A DNA stretch of 64,000 nt from CAWFGW01 sp963815495 (GTDB taxonomy: Bacteria > Bacteroidota > Bacteroidia > Cytophagales > JAAEPT01): positions 124,001 to 188,000 of the forward strand of contig CAWFGW010000031.1 of the NCBI GenBank assembly GCA_963815495.1. The letters run 5' to 3'. Below are positions 26,338-34,783 of this stretch, one piece after another. The first letter of the stretch is position 1. Every line of letters begins with the position of its first letter. The translations under genes and the position numbers were made by a program. The notes beneath the pieces are model-generated. The model was not told the DNA's origin and searched no databases. It worked only from the letters and a program-made list of their open reading frames with translations.

Positions 26338-27699
26338 TTACTCTACAACAAAAGACTTAGATCCTTTTGAAGTTTGTAAGAAGTAAATTCCTTTGTTGAA
26401 TTCAGCAACATTTACATTCTTAGCTTTAGCAGCAGAGAACATTACTGTTCCTTTTGAGTTGTAGATAACTACACCTTCTAATTCTTCAGAGAAGTTTAAT
26501 GTACTAGTAGCAGGGTTAGGATAAATGTTAGCTTTAAGCTTAACAATATCATCAGCAAAACCTACTGGAGTAACCATTGCCTCGTTTGAAAGTGCTTCAT
26601 TTGTTCCTGCTTTTGCAGCTATTTGATACATGTATTCCACATCAAAGTCAACATCAGTATCTGTATAAGTTGTGATATTAGCATCAAGTGTTTCAATAAG
26701 GTTGTATGTTGTTTCACCCATTACTTTTCTATAAACAACAAAGTTTTCCTCATTTTCAGAGTTGTCAGTCCAAGTTAAATCAATTGCAGGCGTATCAGTA
26801 GAAGCATCTGCTGCACTTAAAGCTGTTGGAGCCATTATTTCATTAGAAAGACCACTTACATCACCAATTTTTAAATCTTTGATGATGTAAATAGCATCAT
26901 GCTCGTATGGGTTATACAAATCGTCAGTTCTATCTTTATGATTACTAGCAAAAGTTAACTTGATAGCTTTAACTTGCGTGTAATCAAACTCTATAGAACC
27001 ATCTGTAACTACATTTCCATTAGCGTCAGCAGGAATTGCATTTTTCAAATCATAATTGATTAACACTGTTTCACCTTCTAAGAATTGATTTGCACCATCA
27101 GAAAGACCAGTAGGACCGAAATTACTAGGCTTAGTTCCATCACCAGTTATACCAATTTCATATTTCCACTGTTCTGACGCTATAGCAGATTTGTCAAAAA
27201 CCAATGATACGCCATTAATATCCTCTACTTGAATTTTCATTTGAACCCCTTCTTCAGGAGTTGGGTCGCCCTGAGAATCATCTCCTAAGACTACTTCTTC
27301 AGCTGTTACAGAAAAGCTCAACATTGCATTTTGCGATAAATCCAATGTAAACATACCTTCTGAAGTACCCTCACAGTAAGAACCAAATATAAAACCAAAT
27401 GGCTCATAGCTACCATACCCTTGATAAAGATCAAGCTCTAATTGACCGTCTACCATGTTTCTAGTTTGAGTTACTTTAAATAACGCCTCATCTTTGTCTT
27501 CATAAGTAAAAATACCCATGTACGCTGTATCTAAATCTGTACATGCTGGAAATGCTAATTCCGTAGTTTTAACAGAATATAGATCACTAAACTCACTCGC
27601 TTTTTTAAAATCGTCATAAGCGGCAGTTTCTGAAATGCCTTGAGCGTTAGCTAGTATGCTTGCACACACTACTGCTCCTGATAGTAATATTTTTTTCAT
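26338..27699 (-). CDS. Secreted protein with FN3 domain and T9SS sorting domain
   Basis: This 453-residue protein is predicted to pass the inner membrane by Sec (signal peptide to ILANAQ, about residue 20) and the outer membrane by the type IX system. Residues 25-285 form a beta-rich region of unknown function, possibly a carbohydrate-binding jelly roll (SIEFDYTQVKAIKLTFAS). A fibronectin type III domain follows at about 288-375 (APTALSAADAST, IDLTWTDNSENEENFVVYRK, YMYQIAAKAG). The last 65 residues are a type A sorting domain with IYPNPATSTLNF and GIYFLQTSKGSKSFVVE. It may be an adhesin or glycan binder. It shares a terminator with the small gene. Confidence 0.85.
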   Translation of the reverse strand: MKKILLSGAVVCASILANAQGISETAAYDDFKKASEFSDLYSVKTTELAFPACTDLDTAYMGIFTYEDKDEALFKVTQTRNMVDGQLELDLYQGYGSYEPFGFIFGSYCEGTSEGMFTLDLSQNAMLSFSVTAEEVVLGDDSQGDPTPEEGVQMKIQVEDINGVSLVFDKSAIASEQWKYEIGITGDGTKPSNFGPTGLSDGANQFLEGETVLINYDLKNAIPADANGNVVTDGSIEFDYTQVKAIKLTFASNHKDRTDDLYNPYEHDAIYIIKDLKIGDVSGLSNEIMAPTALSAADASTDTPAIDLTWTDNSENEENFVVYRKVMGETTYNLIETLDANITTYTDTDVDFDVEYMYQIAAKAGTNEALSNEAMVTPVGFADDIVKLKANIYPNPATSTLNFSEELEGVVIYNSKGTVMFSAAKAKNVNVAEFNKGIYFLQTSKGSKSFVVE

Positions 27700-28017
27700 A
27701 ATTATTTAGTTAGCTTGTTAAATTACTAATATTAATCCCCTAATATAATAAGATTCACTTTACTTCTAAAAACTTTAAGGTAAAAAAGTATAAAACATTT
27801 AAATTAAATAGACATTAATAATTTACATATCAATACTGCTACCAAACTAAGGCTATATATTTAAGACCAATGTTCTGAGTTAATATATCCACTGTTTAGT
27901 AGTACGGTTTCTAAATAGCTCATTTATAACCAGTGAATTAATAAAAAAAGTCTTTATGAATTCATAAAGACTTTTTTTATAGTGTGAAGTAGTTATTTAA
28001 AGGTTAAGCACTCCTCT
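27700..28017. other. Gene-free stretch between two T9SS genes
   Basis: These 318 bp should hold the promoter of the FN3/T9SS gene (minus strand) and contain the terminator of the tyrosinase gene at 27943-27978. I found no consensus -7 box or small gene. The DNA is strongly AT-rich. Confidence 0.4.
27943..27978 (-). terminator. Intrinsic terminator of the tyrosinase gene
   Basis: Perfect 18-bp inverted repeat: seven A, GTCTTTATGAA, TTCATAAAGAC, seven T. It starts 40 bp downstream of the tyrosinase stop codon. Confidence 0.9.
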
Positions 28018-29349
28018 TTATAATTTAGTGATTTTTTCAATCATTTTAGTACTATTTCCATCTTGAACTTTAAGAATATACAAACCTTGTTGTAAACTAT
28101 TAATATCTATAGTTAAAATGTTTGTTTGAGCCATTTTTTTCATGAGTAACGTTTCTCCCTGTGAATTAATAATGGTGACTTCACAATCATAACAAATCTC
28201 ATTCATCTCAAGATTTATTATACCTGCTGTCGGGTTTGGAAAAACTTTAATTACCTCAGAGTCATTAAGAGTAGATCCTTTTCTAAATGCATTTTCTAAC
28301 ACCTCAATATCATCAAATTCTTTTTGATTTCGACTCGCCATTAAACCTTCACGTGCAGTAGAATTGATGTTATTATCAGTATCTATTTTAGCTAGAAAAA
28401 CGGCCCCTTTGGAAGCTTCAAAACCCGGTAAGAAAACTACGTGATTTTTAGATTCCATTTTCGCTTTTTTCCCATTTGGAACTACGAAGTTATCTTTCGC
28501 TTCTATTCTATATTGGTAATAAAAGTTTTCCTCACTATTATACGTGTTATTTACCGTGTACGAAACCAGTTCCGCCAATTGATTTTCAGCAAAGAACACA
28601 CCCAACGATTTGGAATCCACAATATCATCTGGGTTTACTAATGGTAAGGTTTGTCCGTTGAAAACATACGTACCATCATATCTCGGAAGCGATGTTTTAA
28701 TATAAATATTACTAGCTGTAGTTATATTATTGGCTTCCACCCATTCCTGCCATAATTTATCGACCATTCCATGATGCAGGTAAAAAACAGGATCTCTAGG
28801 TGATGCGCCACCACTCATTATACCACTGACCCATATGTGAGCTCCGACATGGACAATTCCATTTTCTAATGAGGAATAATAATTTGCCCAATTTGTGATA
28901 GCCTGTACAGAGTTTACGTCTGATGGTGTCGGCAAACTTGAACTACCCAAGCTACGGCTTAAATTCCAATCCAAATTAAACTGCCCTAAGAAATTTTGAT
29001 CCCACAAAGGTGAATTCACACTATTATCAATTGTCCAATCCCAAAAAGGAATACTTAGATTAGGGTTGATGTCCTGCATCGCTTGTTCCACTTCAAAGAT
29101 TTGCCTCCGGTGCCATGCTAGAAAGACATCATCATTTACCCCATTATAATGAATAGCACTAAAATTATTATTGTGGAACGTTGCTAAGTCATTAATTAAA
29201 TCAGGACCATTTCTTAGCTGGTAAAAAGCACTCACTAAAGCATCTTTTTCTGACTGCGTCATTTCGTTGTAATTCTTTCGAATACTTTGTGCTGACACAT
29301 TTGCAACAATTGCCATGAAAAGCAATATTATTATTTGTAGTTTTTTCAT
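28018..29349 (-). CDS. Secreted tyrosinase-family copper oxidase with T9SS sorting domain
   Basis: This 443-residue exported enzyme would oxidise phenols at a type 3 dicopper site. The signal peptide ends near NVSAQ (residue 21). Copper A ligands are probably His59 (TFHNNN), His67 and His80 (AWHRRQIFEVE); copper B ligands are His167 and His171 (IVHVGAHIWVSG) and His193 (DPVFYLHHGMVDKLWQEW). The catalytic core spans about 20-250, followed by a beta-rich linker. The C-terminus carries a T9SS sorting domain (VFPNPTAGIINLEM, GLYILKVQDG). It may cross-link or oxidise phenolics at the cell surface. It lies 29 bp after the tail-fibre-like gene, so the two are probably one transcript. Confidence 0.9.
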   Translation of the reverse strand: MKKLQIIILLFMAIVANVSAQSIRKNYNEMTQSEKDALVSAFYQLRNGPDLINDLATFHNNNFSAIHYNGVNDDVFLAWHRRQIFEVEQAMQDINPNLSIPFWDWTIDNSVNSPLWDQNFLGQFNLDWNLSRSLGSSSLPTPSDVNSVQAITNWANYYSSLENGIVHVGAHIWVSGIMSGGASPRDPVFYLHHGMVDKLWQEWVEANNITTASNIYIKTSLPRYDGTYVFNGQTLPLVNPDDIVDSKSLGVFFAENQLAELVSYTVNNTYNSEENFYYQYRIEAKDNFVVPNGKKAKMESKNHVVFLPGFEASKGAVFLAKIDTDNNINSTAREGLMASRNQKEFDDIEVLENAFRKGSTLNDSEVIKVFPNPTAGIINLEMNEICYDCEVTIINSQGETLLMKKMAQTNILTIDINSLQQGLYILKVQDGNSTKMIEKITKL

Positions 29350-29378
29350 GATGAATAAATTTATCAGAAAAATTAAAA

Positions 29379-30116
29379 TTATTGCTTCAGCGCTTTTAAC
29401 TCAGCTTTTAACTGAATCACGTACAATGTTAATTCTTCGATTTTTTGAAGTAACAGCGCATCCATCTGAGCGACATCAATTCCTGATTTCACTACTTCTT
29501 CTGCAGATGGCACATCTGGAAGGTGTTTGTTTTCGTTGATGTAAGCTTCAACCTCTTCCAATGGTTTCAATTGGTAATCTTTTGCAAACACGTAATCAGC
29601 CCAGTCACCTGAATTTTTAACTGCTACCTTCAGTTTTTCAGTTAAAATACCGTCTTGCACATATAACTTGTAACCAGCAGGTGTGTTTACGCTTGAACCT
29701 ATAACTACTTGGTTAGTAAATAAACTAGTCCCACTTACTCTAAAATCACCAGTCACACGTGCTTCTGACACATCAAAAGTTAAATCAACCAATGCGACAC
29801 TACTACCTTGCCTTCCAATATAAAATCTGTTTCCATCACAACCTATAGAAAGTGACTTATTAGAAAATTGAGTGGTTAAATTAATATGATGAGACCTACC
29901 CCAGCCACCTTGACCACCACCAGCTCCTGAATTAGTGTAAATTTTCACGTGCCCATTTTCCACATGAAGTTTAGCATCAGGGTTCGCAATGCCTATTCCT
30001 ACATTAGCATTCGTTGAGGTACCAACAGATCCACTAGGAACATACAATGTTTGAGCATTTGATGAAAAAACACTACAAAAACTCACAAAAACAATTGAAA
30101 ATAATAACTTTTTCAT
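29379..30116 (-). CDS. Secreted tail-fibre-like repeat protein with C-terminal coiled coil
   Basis: This 245-residue exported protein has a signal peptide ending about NAQ (residue 22). The centre has short beta-helix-like repeats (NVGIGIANPDAKLHV, SLSIGCDGNRFYIG, VTGDFRVSGTSLF, TNQVVIGSSVNTP) typical of trimeric fibre shafts. The C-terminus, YQLKPLEEVEAYINENKHLP then DVPSAEEVV and a coiled coil (LQKIEELTLYVIQLKAELKA), is a very common ending in Bacteroidota surface proteins, related to intramolecular-chaperone tails of phage fibres. Function is unknown; a trimeric surface fibre is likely. It is upstream of the tyrosinase gene. Confidence 0.75.
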   Translation of the reverse strand: MKKLLFSIVFVSFCSVFSSNAQTLYVPSGSVGTSTNANVGIGIANPDAKLHVENGHVKIYTNSGAGGGQGGWGRSHHINLTTQFSNKSLSIGCDGNRFYIGRQGSSVALVDLTFDVSEARVTGDFRVSGTSLFTNQVVIGSSVNTPAGYKLYVQDGILTEKLKVAVKNSGDWADYVFAKDYQLKPLEEVEAYINENKHLPDVPSAEEVVKSGIDVAQMDALLLQKIEELTLYVIQLKAELKALKQ

Positions 30117-30498
30117 TTTAAAATATTTAGGTTAAACAATAGCTTAAAACTATAGTTGTGCTTTTATATAAACAACAAAAAATTAATAATTTTACATGTT
30201 TAAACAAATGATTATCAGATTATTAACGTAATTTTTAGACTGAAAAGAAAATAAAAAAACACTTATAAACACTAACGAAGTAATACTAGATAAATTTAAT
30301 TAATTAAAAAAAATTAAAATAGTGTAAGATTTTGTTTAATAATTGATAAAAAAAACTGTTTGATATTTACCTTAGTTCGACTAATCCTTATTGAGTAGGT
30401 CTCAGAATAAGCGGATTAAAAAAAGCTCCATGGATAATTGTTATTTAGAGATACTTGATAAATGAAGGTTTTAAAAAGAACCATCATTTTCTGGTGAC

Positions 30499-30641
30499 GA
30501 CACAATTTTAGAATCGAACTTCGTTTAAACTGTCATCCACACTCCGATGCGGGATCTCGTGTCATAAACCAAACATTCGTTTCCACACTGAAGGGATTGC
30601 CGCACTCCACGATGTTACGTTCGCAATGACGTGCTGGAAAC
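30499..30641. repeat. Dispersed repeat, copy 1 (REPIN-like)
   Basis: A 143-bp element: a 32-bp left block (starts GACACAATTTTAGAATCG), about 10 variable bases, and a 101-bp right block identical to that of copy 2. It contains GTCAT...CTCCGATGCGGGATCTC and, in inverse orientation at its right end, GTCATTGCGAACG...GTGCGGCAATCCC, so two REP-like units face each other. Confidence 0.85.
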
Positions 30642-30776
30642 GTTTGTCTTTCTAAAACCTAATTTTTGGGCAAGTCAAACACACAAATTAAGATGACGAT
30701 TAAATACGTCATCGGTAAATACCTGGCAAGTAAATATTTAAAAAAAAACAAAACTTTATTTTCTGATTCCTATGAG

Positions 30777-30921
30777 GACACAATTTTAGAATCGAACTTC
30801 GTTTAAACCGTTCATTCCGCACTCCGATGCGGGATCTCGTGTCATAAACCAAACATTCGTTTCCACACTGAAGGGATTGCCGCACTCCACGATGTTACGT
30901 TCGCAATGACGTGCTGGAAAC
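30777..30921. repeat. Dispersed repeat, copy 2 (REPIN-like)
   Basis: A 145-bp direct repeat of the element at 30499-30641: the 32-bp left block and the 101-bp right block are identical by eye, and only the segment at 30809-30820 differs (12 bases against 10). It ends 40 bp before the EI24 gene's stop codon. Confidence 0.85.
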
Positions 30922-30960
30922 TAAACTTGCCTGTAAACTAAAGGTCAATCAGAAAAAAAA

Positions 30961-31719
30961 TCACTCCACTAACTCTTCGAGCCCCAACGCAGCTGCGACT
31001 AAAGCAAAACTAGGTGCGAACAAAGTCCCGATTACAGGTATCATCAACAATAGCTGAAAAGCAACCCCATTACCTAAAGCAAGCCACTTGAACTGCTTTA
31101 CCGTTTTTCGACTAGCTGCGGGTGACAACCGATAAACTTCATTTCTATAATCTATCATCGCAAAGCCATAATAATAGGCTCCCACCAGAAAAAGAGCTAA
31201 CGGCAAAAAAGGGAGTAAAACAGGAATAAAAAATACACCTAAATACAACCCTACTAACCATACCCCTTGATAAAAAATATTAACTACTGCAATTTGAAGC
31301 CCTCTTACAATATCTTTCATGAACTGCGTTGTTGAAAAAGGACTCACATCACCTGACAGTGCTGCCTGTACTTTTTCTGACAAATAACTAAACAGCGGTG
31401 CTAAAAAAATTAACGACAACAATTGATAAAATTGCCACACCACATAAAACAATAATAGCTTTACTCCATAGCTAAAAAACCATGTTAAAAGTATGAACAG
31501 CCATGTACCTTCAGATAGTCCTAAATTTGCAGCGTTGGTTATCATTAATTGATAGATACTGGCTGAAAAAAGGACTACTGCATAGACCAGCAAACCAAAC
31601 AATAATATATTTAATAATATGGGGAGTAAAAAAAAGGACCAGATTTGGTGTTTCCTCACAAAGGCTAGCACGTTTGAGTAAGAATACATACCAAGAAAAA
31701 ACTGATTTATACTTTTCAT
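30961..31719 (-). CDS. EI24-domain (CysZ-like) inner-membrane protein
   Basis: This 252-residue integral membrane protein belongs to the EI24/CysZ family. Hydrophobic stretches include FFLLPILLNILLFGLLVYAV, WLFILLTWFFSYGVKLLLFY, GVWLVGLYLGVFFIPVLLPF and a C-terminal FAPSFALVAAALGLEEL. A conserved-looking PLFSYLSEKV lies near residue 108 and FAMIDYRNEVY near 190. CysZ takes up sulfate; in Bacteroidota the transported substrate is unproven. It is divergent from the amidase gene with about 55 bp between starts, and the two may share regulation. Confidence 0.85.
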   Translation of the reverse strand: MKSINQFFLGMYSYSNVLAFVRKHQIWSFFLLPILLNILLFGLLVYAVVLFSASIYQLMITNAANLGLSEGTWLFILLTWFFSYGVKLLLFYVVWQFYQLLSLIFLAPLFSYLSEKVQAALSGDVSPFSTTQFMKDIVRGLQIAVVNIFYQGVWLVGLYLGVFFIPVLLPFLPLALFLVGAYYYGFAMIDYRNEVYRLSPAASRKTVKQFKWLALGNGVAFQLLLMIPVIGTLFAPSFALVAAALGLEELVE

Positions 31720-31773
31720 TTCTATGCTAATTCCACCTAAATTATAACCTTTCGCAATTCCAATATATTATAT

Positions 31774-33114
31774 ATGGTTTTAAGAACCTTGTTTTTAAGT
31801 TTTCTATTTTTTTGCTTGGTGGCTATATACGCTTGTAAAAGTGAATATACCCCTAATAGCGCTTTTCACCCGCCTGCTACTTCCGTTGAAATAGTCGAAG
31901 ATACTGTGTTCGAATCAGCCTCTCCAGCGGTTATCGATGAAATCATCAACCGGTTAACTTATCTTTCGAACGACTCTTCTACCCTTGCCAAACTCACGTT
32001 AAACCACGATACCATCGAATGGTTTTCAGAGAACGATTCCACACGTTACAAATTTGCCTTAGAACAAATTGCCAAATTAAACACAAATAATCAAAGTCAA
32101 CTGATTGCATCCACCTTAGGTTTTGATACTGAAAATAAATTTTCAACAAATAAACTCTCGGGAATGCGCATCGCACTTGATCCGGGTCATAGCTCAGGCA
32201 ACTTGGCCAATGCTAAAATTGAAGGTAAGTTTATCGAATTTTTAAAAACAGATAACCCAACATTCCCTGCTAGCACCGCTCTAGTTGAATCGGAACTCAC
32301 CTTTCACACTGCCCTAGTGCTTAAAAAACGACTAGAAAATGTTGGAGCAACCGTTTTATTAACTCGCAATAGCATTGGAGAAAGTGCTATGGGGTATGAT
32401 TTTAATTATTGGCTAAACCACCATTTTCAGCGACACCTCGATTCTCTTTTTGCTGTTGAAGAAATTGATCAGGAAGAATATTTGAAATACAAAAAATATA
32501 AAACGCTGAACAGCGAATACACCAAAAAAGTACTTTTTAATAAATTATTTAACCGCATCGACTTTGAAACGAGGGCACAAAAAATCAATGCGTTTGAACC
32601 AGATATCACACTCATTTTGCATTACAACGTGGATATTAATAATGATCCATGGAAACAGCCTACAAATGCAAACAAAGCCATGGCTTTTGTACCTGGTGGA
32701 TTTATGAAGGAAGAAAGCTCAAAACCGGAAGATGAATTTCATTTCCTTCGACTGCTTTTCTCTAATCAAATTGAAGCATCGATTGATTTATCTAAATTTA
32801 TCCTAGCAGAACTACAAAAAGACACACTTTTAAGTGTCGCCACACCATCGGATAGCATTTCTTATTTAAATAATTACTGCATACCTACAGATGTCCCTGG
32901 AGTCTTTTGCAGAAACTTAGCCTTGACTAGAAAAATTAGTAGTCCCGTGTGTTATCTTGAACCTTTATATCAAGATAATATTTTTGAAATTGCAGCGCTC
33001 AGTAAAAAAAACATTCCATTTGAGAATTTTTTGATCAGTAAGCGTGTGGAAGATATCGCAAATGCTTATTATAAGGGTATAATCGCTTACATGAATTTTA
33101 GAAATAAAAAATAG
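31774..33114 (+). CDS. N-acetylmuramoyl-L-alanine amidase (Amidase_3), lipoprotein-like
   Basis: This 446-residue exported zinc amidase would cut the bond between muramic acid and the stem peptide. The N-terminus is hydrophobic, ending AIYAC (Cys21), so it may be a lipoprotein although the lipobox is not ideal. The catalytic domain starts near residue 131: MRIALDPGHSSG (zinc His), VESELTFHTALVLKKRLENV (zinc Glu), LLTRNSIG and ILHYNVD (second His). A long insertion around residues 205-265 separates the motifs, so the family match is less standard than AmiC. It is followed after 11 bp by a DUF4301 gene. Confidence 0.82.
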   Translation: MVLRTLFLSFLFFCLVAIYACKSEYTPNSAFHPPATSVEIVEDTVFESASPAVIDEIINRLTYLSNDSSTLAKLTLNHDTIEWFSENDSTRYKFALEQIAKLNTNNQSQLIASTLGFDTENKFSTNKLSGMRIALDPGHSSGNLANAKIEGKFIEFLKTDNPTFPASTALVESELTFHTALVLKKRLENVGATVLLTRNSIGESAMGYDFNYWLNHHFQRHLDSLFAVEEIDQEEYLKYKKYKTLNSEYTKKVLFNKLFNRIDFETRAQKINAFEPDITLILHYNVDINNDPWKQPTNANKAMAFVPGGFMKEESSKPEDEFHFLRLLFSNQIEASIDLSKFILAELQKDTLLSVATPSDSISYLNNYCIPTDVPGVFCRNLALTRKISSPVCYLEPLYQDNIFEIAALSKKNIPFENFLISKRVEDIANAYYKGIIAYMNFRNKK

Positions 33115-33125
33115 AATAATATAAT

Positions 33126-34595
33126 ATGTTAAATCAATCAGATTTAGACCAGCTCAAAACGCTGGGAATGAATATAGAAACAGTAGAGTCTCAAATAGAA
33201 AATTTCAAAAATGGGTTTCCATTTGTGCATTTGAAAAGAGCTGCTACCATTGGTGACGGAATACATCAACTAGACAAAAATACCATTAGTCAACTTAATG
33301 CCGAGTATGCTACTAACACGGCCAATTTAAAAACTTTAAAATTTGTACCCGCATCTGGCGCGGCTAGCCGCATGTTTAAAAGCTTATTTGCCTTTGCTAA
33401 TGGCGATGCTCCCACTGATGATGACTTGGAGGTGTTAAAAAACATCGATTCATTTGCCTTTGGTTCAAAACTTAAGTCACTACTTTCCGCAGAAACCATC
33501 TCAATTGATAGTGATTCAACGGAAGACCTAAGAACATTGGCTAAATATATTCTAACTGAAAAGGGGTTGAACTATGGTTTTTTGCCGAAAGGCTTAATTA
33601 TTTTTCACGAATACGATGCTGGTAATAGAACTGCTTTTGAAGAACACTTAGTGGAGGCTGCTGAATATGCTTGTGGTGCAGATAAAGTTGCACGGCTTCA
33701 TTTTACGGTATCGCCAGAACACAAAAGCACGATTGAAGCACATATCAATGAAGTAAAAGGAAGTTATGAAGAACAATTTGGTGTCACTTTTGATATCACT
33801 TTTTCTATTCAACACCCTTCGACAGATACCATTGCTGTTAATCCTGACAATACTCCTTTTAAAGAAAATGGAAAAATATTATTTAGACCTGGTGGTCACG
33901 GGGCATTAATTGAAAATCTTAACGAGTTGAAATGCGACATCATTTTTATCAAAAACATTGATAATGTGGTACCCGATTCCTTAAAAAAGACGACTTATGA
34001 CTATAAAAAAGCATTAGGTTCTAAGCTGATCAACATTCGTGAGTCAGTTTTTGAAGTTTTAAGATTGTTAGAAAATAACAACGGGTTTGATGAAGCTGTT
34101 GAATTAGCGAATAAATTAGGGGTAACACTCACGGAGAAAGAAACCCACCAGTCACTAATAGAGAAGTTTAACCGACCTATTCGTGTGTGTGGGATGGTAA
34201 AAAATGAAGGTGAACCAGGTGGTGGTCCTTTTTGGATTAAAGACAGTGCTGGCCGTGTCAGTCTTCAAATAATTGAATCCTCACAAATTGACAGCACTAA
34301 TGCAGAGCAAAAAGATATCATGGAACATGCTACGCACTTTAATCCTGTTGATTTAGTCTGTAGCATTACTGATTACAAAGGCAATGCATTTGATTTGCAT
34401 GACTTCATTGATCCTGAAACGGGTTTTATTACTTATAAATCAAGAGGTGGAAGAGAAGTAAAAGCTCAAGAGTTACCTGGTCTTTGGAATGGAGCAATGG
34501 CTAAATGGATAACTTTGTTCATCGAAGTACCGATGATTACATTTAATCCAGTTAAAACAGTCAACGACTTGTTACGCAAAGAACATCAAGCTTAA
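33126..34595 (+). CDS. DUF4301 family protein
   Basis: This 489-residue cytoplasmic protein matches DUF4301, a family largely restricted to Bacteroidota. Conserved-looking stretches are HLKRAATIGDGIHQL, KFVPASGAASRMFKSLF, PKGLIIFHEYDAGNRTAFEE, LFRPGGHGALIENLNEL, DIIFIKNIDNVVPDS and VCGMVKNEGEPGGGPFW. PASGAASRM and RPGGHGALI recall the nucleotide-binding loops of UDP-sugar pyrophosphorylase-like folds, which fits a nucleotidyltransferase-like enzyme, but no activity is known to me. It forms a likely operon with the amidase and ends before a shared terminator. Confidence 0.85.
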   Translation: MLNQSDLDQLKTLGMNIETVESQIENFKNGFPFVHLKRAATIGDGIHQLDKNTISQLNAEYATNTANLKTLKFVPASGAASRMFKSLFAFANGDAPTDDDLEVLKNIDSFAFGSKLKSLLSAETISIDSDSTEDLRTLAKYILTEKGLNYGFLPKGLIIFHEYDAGNRTAFEEHLVEAAEYACGADKVARLHFTVSPEHKSTIEAHINEVKGSYEEQFGVTFDITFSIQHPSTDTIAVNPDNTPFKENGKILFRPGGHGALIENLNELKCDIIFIKNIDNVVPDSLKKTTYDYKKALGSKLINIRESVFEVLRLLENNNGFDEAVELANKLGVTLTEKETHQSLIEKFNRPIRVCGMVKNEGEPGGGPFWIKDSAGRVSLQIIESSQIDSTNAEQKDIMEHATHFNPVDLVCSITDYKGNAFDLHDFIDPETGFITYKSRGGREVKAQELPGLWNGAMAKWITLFIEVPMITFNPVKTVNDLLRKEHQA

Positions 34596-34710
34596 TAGAT
34601 AGAGGTTAGATTATTAGATATTAGGGCTTAGATAATACTTTATACATTGTTCTGTAGTCTAGTTTCATAATCTCGTCAACTAACGTATTCAATTTCAATC
34701 AATACAAATA

Positions 34711-34740
34711 AAAAAAGCCTCGAAAATTCGAGGCTTTTTT
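34711..34740. terminator. Bidirectional intrinsic terminator
   Basis: Inverted repeat of 14 bp with a 2-base loop: A-run, GCCTCGAA/TTCGAGGC, T-run. It lies between the convergent DUF4301 and YceI genes and suits both. Confidence 0.9.
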
Positions 34741-34783
34741 ATTATCGCTCTTTCAAAGTTGTTGAACTTTAAAAAAAGGATAA

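Larger units (their letters stand above)
30117..30960. other. 844-bp gene-free stretch carrying two copies of a repeat
   Basis: The first 350 bp are AT-rich without structure and should hold the tail-fibre-like gene's promoter. From 30499 to 30921 there are two nearly identical copies of a REP-like element 278-280 bp apart. I see no open reading frame, tRNA or known RNA family. The part between the copies (30642-30776) is unremarkable. Confidence 0.6.

Noticed and set aside
26338..30116. Prophage tail module, because of the fibre-like protein
   Set aside because: No other phage genes nearby; the fibre-like protein has a Sec signal and the neighbours carry T9SS domains.
30117..30498. Possible small RNA or small gene in the AT-rich part of the 844-bp gap
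   Set aside because: No open frame, hairpin or terminator supports it.
30499..30921. CRISPR array
   Set aside because: Only two copies, 145 bp long and about 135 bp apart, with internal palindromes of the REP kind; no short repeat-spacer pattern.
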